A stretch of DNA of 64,000 bases, taken from assembly GCA_018267385.1 (NCBI GenBank), contig JAFDYN010000017.1:1-64000 (forward strand), given 5' to 3'. Position numbers and translations under genes: made by a program. Under the pieces are notes generated by a model that was given only the letters and a program-made list of their open reading frames with translations, was not told the origin of the DNA and searched no databases. Shown here piece after piece: positions 1 to 10,800 of this stretch. Source of the stretch: Bacteroidota bacterium (GTDB lineage Bacteria; Bacteroidota; Bacteroidia; Chitinophagales; LD1). The stretch's first letter is position 1. Each line of letters opens with the position of its first letter.

Positions 1-1
1 G

Positions 2-3000
2 ACAGCATCTCATACAGATGTGCGTTGCAAAGGCGTACCTACCGGTACGATCACGCTGGCAGAGACAGGTGGTACTACACCATATGGTATAGTGACCTGG
101 AGTGGCGGCCTGACAGGCACCAATCCTACTAACGTAGCAGCAGGTACTTATGGCTACACGGTCACAGATGCCAATGGCTGCCAGCAGACAGGCAGTGTGA
201 CAGTGACAGAGCCTGCAAATGCATTTGCCGTAGCGCAAACGCATACTGATGTACAATGCTATGGGGCCGCTACCGGTACTATTAACCTGACACAATCCGG
301 TGGTACGCCAGTTTACGCCATGCCGCAGTGGCTCGATGGATTTATAGGCACGAGCCGCAGCAATTTACCTGCCGGCATGTATTATTTTGCAGATTCTGAT
401 TCTCATGGCTGTCTGGTCATAGACTCCGTGCAGATACAGCAGCCAGCCAATGGGTTTGTAGTGACAGCTACTCATACGGATGTGAGCTGCTATGGAGCAG
501 CCACGGGTACTATCACCCTGACGGAAACGGGAGGAGCGACTCCATACAGTGCCGTGACATGGACAGGTGGCCTCTCTGGTACTAACCCTACCAACGTAAC
601 GGCGGGTACATATACTTATACAGTATCAGATGCTGGCAGTTGCCAGCAAACCGGTAGTGTGACCGTAGCTCAACCTGCTGCAGCATTTACAGTAACTTCC
701 TCTCATACAGATGTGCTGTGTCAAGGCGGATCGTCAGGTACTATCACATTGACTGAGACTGGCGGCACCACGCCATACAATGCTGTAACCTGGAGCGGTG
801 GCCTGAGTGGCACGAATCCTACCAGCGTGGCAGCCGGTACCTACGGCTATACAGTGACAGATGCCAATAGCTGTCAGCAGACAGGCAGTGTCACAGTCAG
901 CGAGCCAGCTTCAGCATTTACAGTTTCTGAAACTCATGTGGATATAGCCTGCTATGGCAATAACACCGGATCTATCACTCTGACCGGTGCGGGAGGTACG
1001 ACTCCATACGGCACAGCCTGGTGGTCAGATGGACCGACTGGCAATGTGCGCAATAATCTCCTGGCCGGCACTTACAACTATACTGATAGCGATCATAACG
1101 GCTGCCTGGTGACAGGATCTGTGACAATCACACAGCCTGCTACAGGCGGTATGACCCTCACCATGACTGAGACAGATGCTACCTGCAGCTCGGGCAGTAC
1201 AGGTTCTGCTACCGCTACTGTGAGTGGAGGTGTCTCGCCATATGGATTTTCATGGACCGGGGGCTATACTCAGAATGATCCATTGAGCTCTACTGATAAT
1301 AATCTCGCGCCGTCTACATATACCGTGACCGTGACAGATGCTAACGGGTGTACCGCCCAGGGCAGTACCACTGTCAATGCACCGCCTGCAATCACAGCCC
1401 AGCTGACTGTGACTAATGTGACCTGCTACGGAGGTACAGACGGTTCTATCACCGTGACATCCGGTGGGGGCACAGGTGCGATAGGCTACACCTGGAGTGC
1501 CAATGCCGGCTCTCCGGGCAATTCTCCTACGGCTAGCAACCTGGCTGCCGGCACCTATCAGGTCACCCTGACAGATGCTAATGGCTGCCAGCTTGATACA
1601 TTTGCCTCAGTAGCGCAGCCTGCTTCTGCAGTTACTTTCGCCACACCTGTATATGTCAAGAATGTATCTTGCAACGGCGGCAGTGATGGCGAGATCAGGT
1701 ATACAGTCAGTGGCGGTACGGGCACATATAATTATATCTGGTCCGGCAGTGCAGCAGGGTCGGGTAATGATGCTACCAATCTCGGCGCCGGCAGCTATGA
1801 TGTGACCATCTCGGATGCAAATGGCTGCTCTGTGACCAATACAGATGTGGTGACGGAGCCTACTGCAGTGACCATCACAGCACAATCTCAGACAAACGCG
1901 ACCTGCAGCAGCAATAGTGATGGCACGGCCTCCCTCACTGTGACCGGAGGTACACCTGGCGGTGTATACACCTACAGCTGGACTCCAGCAGTCAGTTCTG
2001 GCAATACGGCTACCGGCCTCGCAGCGGGCAGCTATACCGTGGTAGTCAGTGATAATAACTCCTGCACCGTGCAGGCCACATTCAATATCACATCTCCTCC
2101 TGCTATAACTGCACAGCTATCATCAGTCAATGAACTCTGTAATGGAGGCAATAATGGATCGATCACCGTGACTGCCGGAGGCGGAACACCGGCATCTACA
2201 GGATATGTCTATACCTGGACTCCAAACGTGAGTACGACCAATACCGCCACAGGCCTTAGCGCCGGCAGCTATACTGTGGTAGTGGCAGATTCGCTGGGCT
2301 GTAGTGTATCCCGCTCAGCTACGATCACCGAGCCTACGGCGCTCACGCTTACTGCTGCATCTGTGATCAGCGTATCGTGCAGCCGCGACAGTAATGGCCA
2401 GATCACATTCGCAGCATCAGGTGGTACGCCGGGATATCAGTATGCTATATCTCCTGATGGAGTGACTTTCTCTGCTCCAAATGGTACCGGTGTATTCACC
2501 GATCTCAAAATAGGTACCTACACAGGTCAGGTCACGGATGCTAACGGCTGTACAAGCACGGCCACGGCCACCATTACCGCACCGGATTCGGTGACGGTCA
2601 ATATCGCCATAGCTCCGGTGAAATGCTATGGTGAAAACAACGGCGCGCTCACTGTCACTGCTACCGGAGGTACACCTTCATATACGTATGACTTTAGCGG
2701 AGGTATATCCAATACCACCGGGGTAGATCAAAGTCTCGTGGCCGGTGCTTATGGAGTGACGGTGACGGACAGCAGGGGCTGCGCGCAGACCTACCAGGTC
2801 GTGGTGCCTCAGCCGGACTCACTGCAGATCACTATCACCCCAGAGCACCCTACCATAGACCTGGGAGAGACCACAGTGATACAAGCCAGCTCCAACTCGC
2901 CATATGAGGTCATGTACAACTGGAGCCCGGCAGATGGCCTGAGCAATACTACAGGCAGCAATGTATCTGTGACCACTAATAATACAATGACATATACCGT

Positions 3001-3355
3001 GACCGCCTACATAGATCCGTATGGCGAGCATTGCACAGTAGTGACACAGGTACAGGTCACGGTAGTACCAGCCTACAATGTATTTGTGCCCAATGCCTTT
3101 ACGCCTAATGATGACGGCATCAATGATGTTTTTGAGATTTATGGTAATAAGAAGACATTCAAATTTGTAGAGGTCTCAATTTTCAATAGATGGGGTGAAA
3201 GGGTCTTCTTCTCAAATGATGTAAACTTCCAGTGGGATGGTACCTACAAAGGTACTAAGCTGGAGCCCGGCACTTTTGTATATGATATCTCCGTGGTGTT
3301 TATAGACGATCATGCCCAGCCAAATTATAAAGGTTCTCTGCTACTCCTGCGATGA
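2..3355 (+). CDS. SprB-repeat adhesin with CHU_C type IX sorting domain (5' partial)
   Basis: The frame is open to the left window edge and the first residues already match the repeat consensus (HTDVxCxG), so the N terminus lies outside; the first internal start is not real. More than ten Ig-like SprB repeats follow, each with a Cys-x-Gly start, a GGTxPY turn, a W(S/T)GG core and a YTVTVTDANGC-type end. About residue 1020 onward the CHU_C / gliding-motility C-terminal domain appears (FTPNDDGINDVFEI, then NRWGERVF and WDGTYKG). In this family that domain is a type B signal for secretion by T9SS and cell-surface attachment. Likely role: surface adhesin for gliding or attachment. An intrinsic terminator follows the stop codon. 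Confidence 0.93.
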   Translation, partial: TASHTDVRCKGVPTGTITLAETGGTTPYGIVTWSGGLTGTNPTNVAAGTYGYTVTDANGCQQTGSVTVTEPANAFAVAQTHTDVQCYGAATGTINLTQSGGTPVYAMPQWLDGFIGTSRSNLPAGMYYFADSDSHGCLVIDSVQIQQPANGFVVTATHTDVSCYGAATGTITLTETGGATPYSAVTWTGGLSGTNPTNVTAGTYTYTVSDAGSCQQTGSVTVAQPAAAFTVTSSHTDVLCQGGSSGTITLTETGGTTPYNAVTWSGGLSGTNPTSVAAGTYGYTVTDANSCQQTGSVTVSEPASAFTVSETHVDIACYGNNTGSITLTGAGGTTPYGTAWWSDGPTGNVRNNLLAGTYNYTDSDHNGCLVTGSVTITQPATGGMTLTMTETDATCSSGSTGSATATVSGGVSPYGFSWTGGYTQNDPLSSTDNNLAPSTYTVTVTDANGCTAQGSTTVNAPPAITAQLTVTNVTCYGGTDGSITVTSGGGTGAIGYTWSANAGSPGNSPTASNLAAGTYQVTLTDANGCQLDTFASVAQPASAVTFATPVYVKNVSCNGGSDGEIRYTVSGGTGTYNYIWSGSAAGSGNDATNLGAGSYDVTISDANGCSVTNTDVVTEPTAVTITAQSQTNATCSSNSDGTASLTVTGGTPGGVYTYSWTPAVSSGNTATGLAAGSYTVVVSDNNSCTVQATFNITSPPAITAQLSSVNELCNGGNNGSITVTAGGGTPASTGYVYTWTPNVSTTNTATGLSAGSYTVVVADSLGCSVSRSATITEPTALTLTAASVISVSCSRDSNGQITFAASGGTPGYQYAISPDGVTFSAPNGTGVFTDLKIGTYTGQVTDANGCTSTATATITAPDSVTVNIAIAPVKCYGENNGALTVTATGGTPSYTYDFSGGISNTTGVDQSLVAGAYGVTVTDSRGCAQTYQVVVPQPDSLQITITPEHPTIDLGETTVIQASSNSPYEVMYNWSPADGLSNTTGSNVSVTTNNTMTYTVTAYIDPYGEHCTVVTQVQVTVVPAYNVFVPNAFTPNDDGINDVFEIYGNKKTFKFVEVSIFNRWGERVFFSNDVNFQWDGTYKGTKLEPGTFVYDISVVFIDDHAQPNYKGSLLLLR

Positions 3356-3377
3356 TGGATGCCAGATCATAATACTG

Positions 3378-3406
3378 AGACCCGCTCCCAAGGCGGGTCT
3401 TTTTTT
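3378..3406 (+). terminator. Intrinsic terminator of the SprB/CHU_C gene
   Basis: A GC-rich stem (AGACCCGC / GCGGGTCT) with a short loop is followed by a run of eight T. It lies 22 bases after the stop codon. Confidence 0.9.
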
Positions 3407-3477
3407 GTCCTAACCAAAGGGGCCACCCAAAGGGCAGCCCCACGTCAAAATCCAATAGGATGTACTCGGATACGAAA

Positions 3478-3630
3478 CTAATCGGAGCGTAAAGGAGAAA
3501 TAATATCATCCCAGAGCAGATCAGTATGCGTTTGCAATGGTGCGTCATGTTTCCTCCCGCTACCGGATTCCAGGCTGTAGGATGACATACTGCCGGAGGT
3601 GATGAAAAGAATAAGTAGCATTATTCTCAT
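3478..3630 (-). CDS. Possible 50-residue secreted peptide
   Basis: A short frame on the minus strand starts MRIMLLILFITSGSM, which looks like a signal peptide, and ends after 50 residues. A second frame (from 3548) overlaps it and has a GGAGG five bases before its ATG, but it runs through the terminator into the adhesin gene and is unlikely to be real. The 341-base gap between the adhesin and the next gene holds otherwise only the terminator. No family is recognised; this could be non-coding. Confidence 0.22.
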   Translation of the reverse strand: MRIMLLILFITSGSMSSYSLESGSGRKHDAPLQTHTDLLWDDIISPLRSD

Positions 3631-3696
3631 AAGACAAATGTACAAGGCTGTACATCCGTACTTTAGCCCAAAAAGGGCAAAACCTTACTACTAGGA

Positions 3697-5088
3697 TCAG
3701 CGCATGCGTTGCATCCTGTCTAGTAGCATACCGTATATTGCGTAGCTCCCCTTCTGATAGGTATCATAAATTTTCTGACACCTTGCGGATAGTGCTTTCT
3801 CGCCTCTACTATCAAAAAAGGCTTTTATCAGCGTATAGTATCCGGGATATGTACTGTTGGTGCTGGTGTATCCGTTATTCCTTAGAAACTTGACATGCTT
3901 ACGGCAATTCTCCAGTGCCACGTCCTGCTGTCCGGATAGATAAAAATAGGCCACCTGCAGGTTTCTCAGTTCAAGCTCATACTGAAAGTATGTTGCTTTA
4001 AAGTTCTTTTCAAAACCAAGCTGTAAGAATTCAAAAGCCCGATCGTAGTCGCCATTCAGGATGCAAAATTTCACGTATGTGATCACATCGCGCACCAGCA
4101 TTAGCTCTTTGGTTCTGCTGCCATAGTCAGCAAACAAACGATCAAACACCACAGCTGCGGCATCCATTTGCGCTGTGATCATGGCTAGCTGCAGATACTT
4201 GGTCTGATGGTAAAAGAAATCAGGGATATCACGCGTGGAGGGGGCGGTCATCAGCCTGTGATAGCGCTCAAATGCACCGTCAAACCTGCTGGTGAAATAC
4301 ATAAATTCATTGATCTTTAGTTCTATGCGGAGGATGTTTCTCTCATTTTCAGGATCGGCTTCACCTGGTATAGATTTCAGCGCATTCTGAGCAAATGCGA
4401 GACCTTCCTCATGCTCATATGCAGCCTGATAAAAGTAAAGCCGAACCTTATAATACTCCAGCCTTGACGTAATGCTGTACGCAGGATCTGGCGTGGAGAG
4501 TGTATCTAAACGCTGCCTTATTTCTTCCTTACGCTCATTAAACTCCAGAGACGCAAAAAGGTGCTCCATATCATAAAGCAGCTGACGGCAACTGATGAAA
4601 TATGCAGCATCACTTTTTGCTTTTCCGGTATGAAGAGCGATATATTTTTCTGAAAGGTCTTTGAGCGTTTTTTCCTCGCGGTATACCAGCGGCATATTGT
4701 CTTGTATCATATCGAGGACCTTTTTAATGAATATCATGTTTTGAGTGATATCCCCTGAGGCAGCTTTCTGCTTCAGAAACCGGGGCAACGCCGCATAAAA
4801 CAATTTATTCATAGAGACTCTGCTACACAGATAGTCTAATAGGGCTATTTCATCATCACTAAAAATGGCATGGTAGCATTTTCCCAGCAGTTCCGAAGTT
4901 ATTTTATCGAGGTGGGCTACTGTGATACCGCTGCAAGAAAGTATCTTTTGTTTATCTATTTCAGGCAACTCCGTCTGCTTATTTATAAGGTCCCATACTA
5001 TGCCCATAGTGCCTCGGGGCTGGATGGTCGCCAGTTTGGATCGCTCCGGGTCTCTCACATTTTTGAGGAAAACAAATAGCAGATTCAT
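3697..5088 (-). CDS. Helical-repeat (TPR-like) protein of unknown function
   Basis: The 463-residue protein has no signal peptide or membrane segment. It consists of amphipathic helix pairs resembling degenerate TPRs, especially from about residue 200 to the end (blocks such as YDRAFEFLQLGFEKNF and YFYLSGQQDVALENC). It lies 73 bases downstream of the response-regulator gene on the same strand and may share its transcript. A cytoplasmic adaptor or regulator role is inferred from neighbours; no enzymatic motif is visible. An internal Met at residue 28 is an alternative start. Confidence 0.6.
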   Translation of the reverse strand: MNLLFVFLKNVRDPERSKLATIQPRGTMGIVWDLINKQTELPEIDKQKILSCSGITVAHLDKITSELLGKCYHAIFSDDEIALLDYLCSRVSMNKLFYAALPRFLKQKAASGDITQNMIFIKKVLDMIQDNMPLVYREEKTLKDLSEKYIALHTGKAKSDAAYFISCRQLLYDMEHLFASLEFNERKEEIRQRLDTLSTPDPAYSITSRLEYYKVRLYFYQAAYEHEEGLAFAQNALKSIPGEADPENERNILRIELKINEFMYFTSRFDGAFERYHRLMTAPSTRDIPDFFYHQTKYLQLAMITAQMDAAAVVFDRLFADYGSRTKELMLVRDVITYVKFCILNGDYDRAFEFLQLGFEKNFKATYFQYELELRNLQVAYFYLSGQQDVALENCRKHVKFLRNNGYTSTNSTYPGYYTLIKAFFDSRGEKALSARCQKIYDTYQKGSYAIYGMLLDRMQRMR

Positions 5089-5161
5089 ATCACATTGATA
5101 AACCGGATGTAACTCAGATAGTTTGCTCTGATCAGGACAATTGATTTTCTGAAGACAGGCA

Positions 5162-5797
5162 TCAGATCACCTTGTTTTCATAAGCCCATTTGATAAGTCC
5201 TACGATAGTGGTCGTGTTCGTTTTCCGGTAGATGTTTTTGCGGTGAGTCTCTACAGTACGCTCACTGATGCTCAGCTGCCTGCCTATATCGGCATTAGAG
5301 TATTCTTTGGCTATCAGGTCTATGATCTCGCGCTCTCTATCGGTCAGGTTCACACGTTCCTCCTCTTGCTTCAGCCGCACTTGCTCATTCATAGACCTGA
5401 TGATCGTGCCTGCTATCTCATCAGAAAAATACTGGCCCCCACTACTCACTTTATCCAGAGCATCTATCAATTCTTTATTGCTCGCATTTTTATAAATATA
5501 ACCGGCAGCACCAGCTTCTATCATGCCATTGATGTGGGCTGTATCTCCATGCATGGATAGGGCAATGACACGCGTGCGGGGGTATGTGCGTGTGATAGTA
5601 CGTGTCAGCTCGATGCCGTCCATATCAGGCATGCTGATATCAGTGAGCACGATATCAGCTGTTTCTTTTTTCAGTATTTCCAGTACCTGTACTCCGTTCT
5701 TTGCTATTCCTATGATGGAGACATGTGCATGCCCCTGCAGGATAGACTTCAATCCATCTATCATGATCTGGTGGTCGTCAGCTATGATCAGTTTCAT
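5162..5797 (-). CDS. NarL/LuxR-family response regulator
   Basis: The 211-residue protein has a receiver domain (residues 1-120) with acidic pair D7-D8, phospho-acceptor D53 in LTDISMPD, and a conserved Lys near residue 105. A LuxR-type helix-turn-helix follows at about 150-211 (LTDREREIIDLIAKEYSN, then SERTVETHRKNIYRK). It should be phosphorylated by the kinase encoded just upstream, whose 3' end overlaps it by 20 bases, and then bind DNA. Operon arrangement and domain match make the pairing very likely; target genes are unknown. Confidence 0.95.
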   Translation of the reverse strand: MKLIIADDHQIMIDGLKSILQGHAHVSIIGIAKNGVQVLEILKKETADIVLTDISMPDMDGIELTRTITRTYPRTRVIALSMHGDTAHINGMIEAGAAGYIYKNASNKELIDALDKVSSGGQYFSDEIAGTIIRSMNEQVRLKQEEERVNLTDREREIIDLIAKEYSNADIGRQLSISERTVETHRKNIYRKTNTTTIVGLIKWAYENKVI

Positions 5798-7730
5798 TGT
5801 GTAGTGGTATTTCGACAGTCACGGTAGTACCTTTGCCGGGCGCAGAGTCAAAATTGACAGTGCCATGAAGGTATTCTACACGAGAGCTGATGTTCTTCAT
5901 TCCGATACCGTTTTCGTCATTCAGGATCTGTGCCACATCAAAACCGCGTCCATTGTCCTCTACCATCAGCACCAGTTCATACTCGTGGCGCAGCAGTTGT
6001 ATAGTGATGTGATTAGCTCCAGAATGCCGGATAGTATTATTGATGATCTCCTGAAATACCCTGTACATCACAGCCTCGGCTGTAGTATCGAGCCGATGGT
6101 TCATGCCGACTATATCCAGGTCTATTTTCAGGTTTGAGGTATTCATTTTATTGACAAAATCCCGCACTGCTGATACCAGGCCGGATTTGATCAGCACATT
6201 AGGCATCATGCTGTGAGAGATGCTCCGTACCTCACGTACAGATTCATCCAGCAGGGTCATAGCACTGTGCAGTACATCATGGCCCCGCATGTCTGAGGCT
6301 GTCATAGAAGCCTCCAGACCGGAGAGGTTCAGCTTGGTGGCCGATAGCAGCTGACCCACACCATCATGCAGGTCGCGGCCTATGCGTTGTCGCTCTGCCT
6401 CCTCTGCCTCCAGTACGGCACGCGCACGTATCTGCTGCTGCCGTAGTATCTCATCCTGTAGCAGCGCCTTTTGCCGCAGCTTGTATCTATTGTAGCCCAG
6501 CCAACCTATGATAGCCGAGAGCAGAAATACAATGCTCATTACTATTAGTATGATATTGCGCCGGTTCAGTTCCAGCCGCTGTATCCGTAGCTGCTGCTCT
6601 TTTTTCTCTGTATCATATTTTGTCTGCATCTCAGCTATCTGCCTGGAGCTTTCGGCGTTGAATACGGAATCTTTCACTGTTATTGACTCCTCTATATAGC
6701 GCGTAGCTTTAGCCATATCACCTTTATGCTTGTACACCTGATACAGCGACATACAGGCCAGGTACAGCACTGGTTTTTGATCAAGGCTTTTGGCGGTCTC
6801 ATATGCGGTGAGCAGATATGGCTCGGCCTTGTCATACTGGCCATGCACCTCATAGATGTTGCCTACATTTTGAGAGTACATGCCTATAGCAGCTTTATTA
6901 TGCACTTCGGTGGCGAGTGACAGGGCTTCTTCAAAATAGGAGAGTGCCCGCGCGGAATCTCCCGTACGCTCATAGATAGAGCCGATATTGCTCAGTGCAG
7001 ATGCACGGGAAAATTTATCACCTATCCTGCCTGATAGAGACACTACACTGTCCAGCAGCATACGTGCGCTGTCGTAATCCTTCAGGCCCATATAAGCTCC
7101 AGATAGCGTGTTGTAGTTTGTGATAAGTCCGTGGGGATTAGGCAGGCGATAGTTGATGGCCAATGCCTTTTGGGCATAGTCTATGGCCTTGTGATAGTTC
7201 TTTTGATTGCTATGAATGACCGCAATGTTATTATACGTCAGAGCAATGTTGAGCTGATTGTTATTCTTCTCCTGTATGCGCAGGCATTCCAGCTGATACT
7301 GCAGTGCTTTGTCCAAGTCTCCTTTTTTCTGATACAGGGCGCCCAGATTTCCCAGATTGGCTCCTATGCCTTTTTCGTCATTCAGTTTTCTGCGCAGCTC
7401 CAATGCATGAAGATGATCTTTCTCACAGGTAGCAAAATCCCCTAGCCTGTATTTGACTACGCCGGCATCAGAATAAGCCGTGGCGATATACCGGTCATCT
7501 CCTGACCTTTCGGCATAGCTAATGCCCAGCGTGGCTATGGAATCCGCCAGCGCCGGCTCTCGCACCTGTATATCCCAGACTGCGTCAGATAGCAGGTGCG
7601 CGCGTGCCGTATCAGACCTCGCCTGATCCATACTCTCGTGCAGTTTGGCCAGGCGCTCCAGGGACTGGGAGCGCGCTGAAGCAGTCAGCAGGCTAAACAG
7701 GAGCAGCACTATACAGTGGTTATAACGCAT
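5778..7730 (-). CDS. TPR-containing sensor histidine kinase (HisKA_3 type)
   Basis: The chosen start at 7730 gives a clean signal peptide (MRYNHCIVLLLFSLLTASA); the open frame reaches 48 bases further upstream. Order: signal peptide; six or more TPRs at about 30-370, predicted periplasmic; a transmembrane helix near 390-410 (IILIVMSIVFLLSAIIGWLG); a coiled-coil linker; dimerisation/phospho-acceptor helix with H455 in RDLHDGVGQ; HATPase domain with N box (EIINNTIRHS), G1 (VEDNGRGF) and G2 (GIGMKNI). This is the common Bacteroidota architecture in which extracytoplasmic TPRs sense an unknown signal. Its partner is the overlapping LuxR-type regulator. Confidence 0.95.
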   Translation of the reverse strand: MRYNHCIVLLLFSLLTASARSQSLERLAKLHESMDQARSDTARAHLLSDAVWDIQVREPALADSIATLGISYAERSGDDRYIATAYSDAGVVKYRLGDFATCEKDHLHALELRRKLNDEKGIGANLGNLGALYQKKGDLDKALQYQLECLRIQEKNNNQLNIALTYNNIAVIHSNQKNYHKAIDYAQKALAINYRLPNPHGLITNYNTLSGAYMGLKDYDSARMLLDSVVSLSGRIGDKFSRASALSNIGSIYERTGDSARALSYFEEALSLATEVHNKAAIGMYSQNVGNIYEVHGQYDKAEPYLLTAYETAKSLDQKPVLYLACMSLYQVYKHKGDMAKATRYIEESITVKDSVFNAESSRQIAEMQTKYDTEKKEQQLRIQRLELNRRNIILIVMSIVFLLSAIIGWLGYNRYKLRQKALLQDEILRQQQIRARAVLEAEEAERQRIGRDLHDGVGQLLSATKLNLSGLEASMTASDMRGHDVLHSAMTLLDESVREVRSISHSMMPNVLIKSGLVSAVRDFVNKMNTSNLKIDLDIVGMNHRLDTTAEAVMYRVFQEIINNTIRHSGANHITIQLLRHEYELVLMVEDNGRGFDVAQILNDENGIGMKNISSRVEYLHGTVNFDSAPGKGTTVTVEIPLHNETDHS

Positions 7731-7814
7731 ACTCTTTTTAACATAAGACAAGATAATCGGCATCTGCATAAAAACCAACAGTATCGTTCACTTGCAGGCA
7801 TATTCTATAGCACG

Positions 7815-7845
7815 AAAAAGCCTTCTCGTAGGGAAAGAAGGCTTT
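7815..7845 (-). terminator. Terminator of the collagen-like gene
   Basis: On the minus strand AAGCCTTCT pairs with AGAAGGCTT, followed by TTTTT. It lies 21 bases beyond the collagen-like stop codon. Confidence 0.85.
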
Positions 7846-7865
7846 AAAAGATGTATGTGCAATTA

Positions 7866-10800
7866 CTATTTAGGCATCACAAAGGAAACGCTCTCCGGAT
7901 TGTAGTTGTCATCCAGTACCTTGGCATTGTATGAAACCGGGAAGGCTGCTGCAGATGCGCCACCGGCTCCTTGTATACCTATAGTAGCGCCTTGACCACA
8001 AGCGTTAGGGTCGTTAACGTAATAACGCACATTAACCAGATTGGAAGTCTCATGTATTTGTACCTGGAAGGTAACAGGATAACCCAAACCTTGTATCTGT
8101 GTTTCAAAGTCAGCCAGGAATACACGATTAGGGAAGGTGCCCAGAGTAGTGTACCTGATGCCATTGCCGGTAGCCGTGAGGTCATCCCAATAAGCGCAGA
8201 TAGTAGGATTGGTAAAGGAAGATGAAGGCAATTGTGAGTTCACCCATTGATTGGCTCCCGCCGCTCCAAATTGGAGGAAGCCATTGCTGCAGATATCAAT
8301 GGTAGAGTATGACACACCTTTCACAGTGACAGAAAATCCCAGGGGAGTATTGACAGTACCGTCATCAGTCCCTGCCGTGATAGCTGTGGTCCATCCTGAT
8401 ATATCATCGCGACTGAAAGCGATATTGGCGGATCCTATGAAGTCTACAGGGCCGGTAGCGCCTGTAGCACCGGTAGCGCCTGTCGCTCCAGTGGTGCCAG
8501 TCACACCTGTGATACCCTGTGCACCTGTGGGGCCGGTAATGCCCTGCGCACCTGTCGGACCTACTACACCCTGGATACCTTGTGCACCTGTAGCGCCGGT
8601 AGCACCAGTGATACCCGTCGGACCGGTCATACCTGTTGCGCCGGTGGCACCTGCATTACCGTCAATGCCCGTTGGTCCCTGAGGGCCTGCAGGACCTGCT
8701 ATGCCGTCTGCACCGGTGGGGCCTGTAGCACCCTGGGGGCCTGTCTGACCTGCTAAGCCATCAGCACCAGTGGGGCCTGTAGCACCTGTAGCTCCGGTAT
8801 TGCCATCATTTCCGTTATTGCCTGTAGCACCCTGAGGGCCTGTCGGACCTGCTATGCCGTCAGCACCTGTAGGGCCGATAAGTCCATCTGCACCCGTGGG
8901 ACCTGCATCACCGGTAGGTCCTGTAGGGCCACCGGCGGGACCAGTGGCTCCATCTGCACCGGTAGCGCCCTGTGCGCCTGTAGGCCCTGTAGCACCATCG
9001 GCACCGGTAGTACCCGTAGGTCCATCCGCACCCGTAGGACCTATGTCACCTGTGGGACCGGTAGGCCCGCCTCCCGGACCGGTGGCTCCATCTGCACCAG
9101 TAGAACCCTGCGGGCCGGTAGGACCTGCTATGCCATCTGCGCCAGTAGGGCCAGTAGCACCGGTTGCACCTGTGTAACCATTTGTACCGTTATTACCGGT
9201 CACACCTTGCGGTCCTGTAGGACCGGCGATACCATCAGCGCCAGTAGGCCCGGTAGCACCGGTTGCTCCCGTATTGCCATTTATACCGTTATTACCGGTC
9301 ACGCCTTGGGGTCCTGTAGGACCTGCGATACCATCAGCACCTGTAGGGCCGGTAGCACCGGTAGCGCCTGTGTTACCATTTGTGCCGTTATTGCCGGTCA
9401 CACCTTGCGGGCCTGTAGGACCAGCTATGCCATCAGCACCGGTAGGGCCAGTAGCACCGGTAGCGCCTGTGTTACCATTTGTGCCGTTATTACCGGTCAC
9501 ACCTTGCGGGCCTGTAGGACCTGCGATACCATCAGCACCAGTAGGGCCAGTAGCACCGGTAGCGCCCGTATTACCATTTGTACCGTTATTGCCCGTCACA
9601 CCTTGCGGGCCTGTAGGGCCTGCGATACCATCAGCGCCAGTAGAGCCAGTAGCACCGGTAGCGCCCGTATTGCCATTTGTACCGTTACTTCCGGTCACAC
9701 CTTGCGGTCCTGTAGGGCCTGCGATACCATCAGCACCTGTAGGGCCGGTAGCACCGGTAGCGCCCGTATTGCCATTTGTTCCGTTATTACCGGCCACACC
9801 TTGCGGTCCTGTAGGGCCTGCTATGCCATCAGCACCCGTTGGGCCGGTAGCACCGGTAGAGCCATTATTACCGGTCACACCTTGAGGTCCTGCAGGACCA
9901 GTGATACCATCAGCACCTGTAGGGCCAGTAGCACCTGTAGCGCCTGTATTACCATTTGTACCGTTATTGCCCGTCACACCTTGCGGTCCTGTAGGACCTG
10001 CGATACCATCAGCACCGGTTGCGCCTGTGGCACCGGTTGCGCCAGTATTACCATTTGTGCCGTTATTTCCGGTCACACCTTGAGGGCCTGTAGGACCAGC
10101 TATGCCATCAGCACCTGTAGGGCCAGTAGCACCGGTTGCGCCTGTATTGCCATTTGTACCGTTATTGCCGGTCACACCTTGCGGGCCTGTAGGACCTGCG
10201 ATACCATCAGCGCCATTAGGGCCGGTAGCACCGGTAGCGCCCGTATTGCCATTTGTACCATTATTACCTATTACACCTTGCGGGCCCGTAGGACCTGCGA
10301 TACCATCAGCGCCAGTAGCACCGGTAGCGCCCGTATTACCATTTGTTCCGTTATTGCCTGTCGCACCTTGTGGACCTGTAGGACCAGCTATGCCATCAGT
10401 GCCTGTAGGGCCGGTAGCACCGGTTGCGCCTGTGTTACCATTTGTACCGTTATTGCCGGTCACACCTTGAGGTCCTGTAGGACCTGCGATACCATCAGCA
10501 CCTGTAGGGCCGGTAGCACCGGTAGCGCCTGTATTACCATTGGAACCGTTATTACCGGTCACGCCTTGCGGGCCTGTAGGACCAGCGATACCATCAGCGC
10601 CAGTAGCACCGGTAGCGCCCGTATTACCATTTGTTCCGTTATTGCCAGCGGCACCTTGTGGGCCTGTAGGACCTGCTATGCCATCTGGACCTGTAGGGCC
10701 AGTAGCGCCATTTGCACCTACCGGACCCGTAGCACCTGCTGCTCCGTCTACACCAGATGGACCTGTCGGACCAGTAGCACCGCCACCAGATCCGGTCGGT

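Noticed and set aside
3300..3548. 82-codon minus-strand frame with GGAGG before ATG
   Set aside because: It runs through the adhesin terminator into the adhesin gene, and its second half reflects the terminator sequence.
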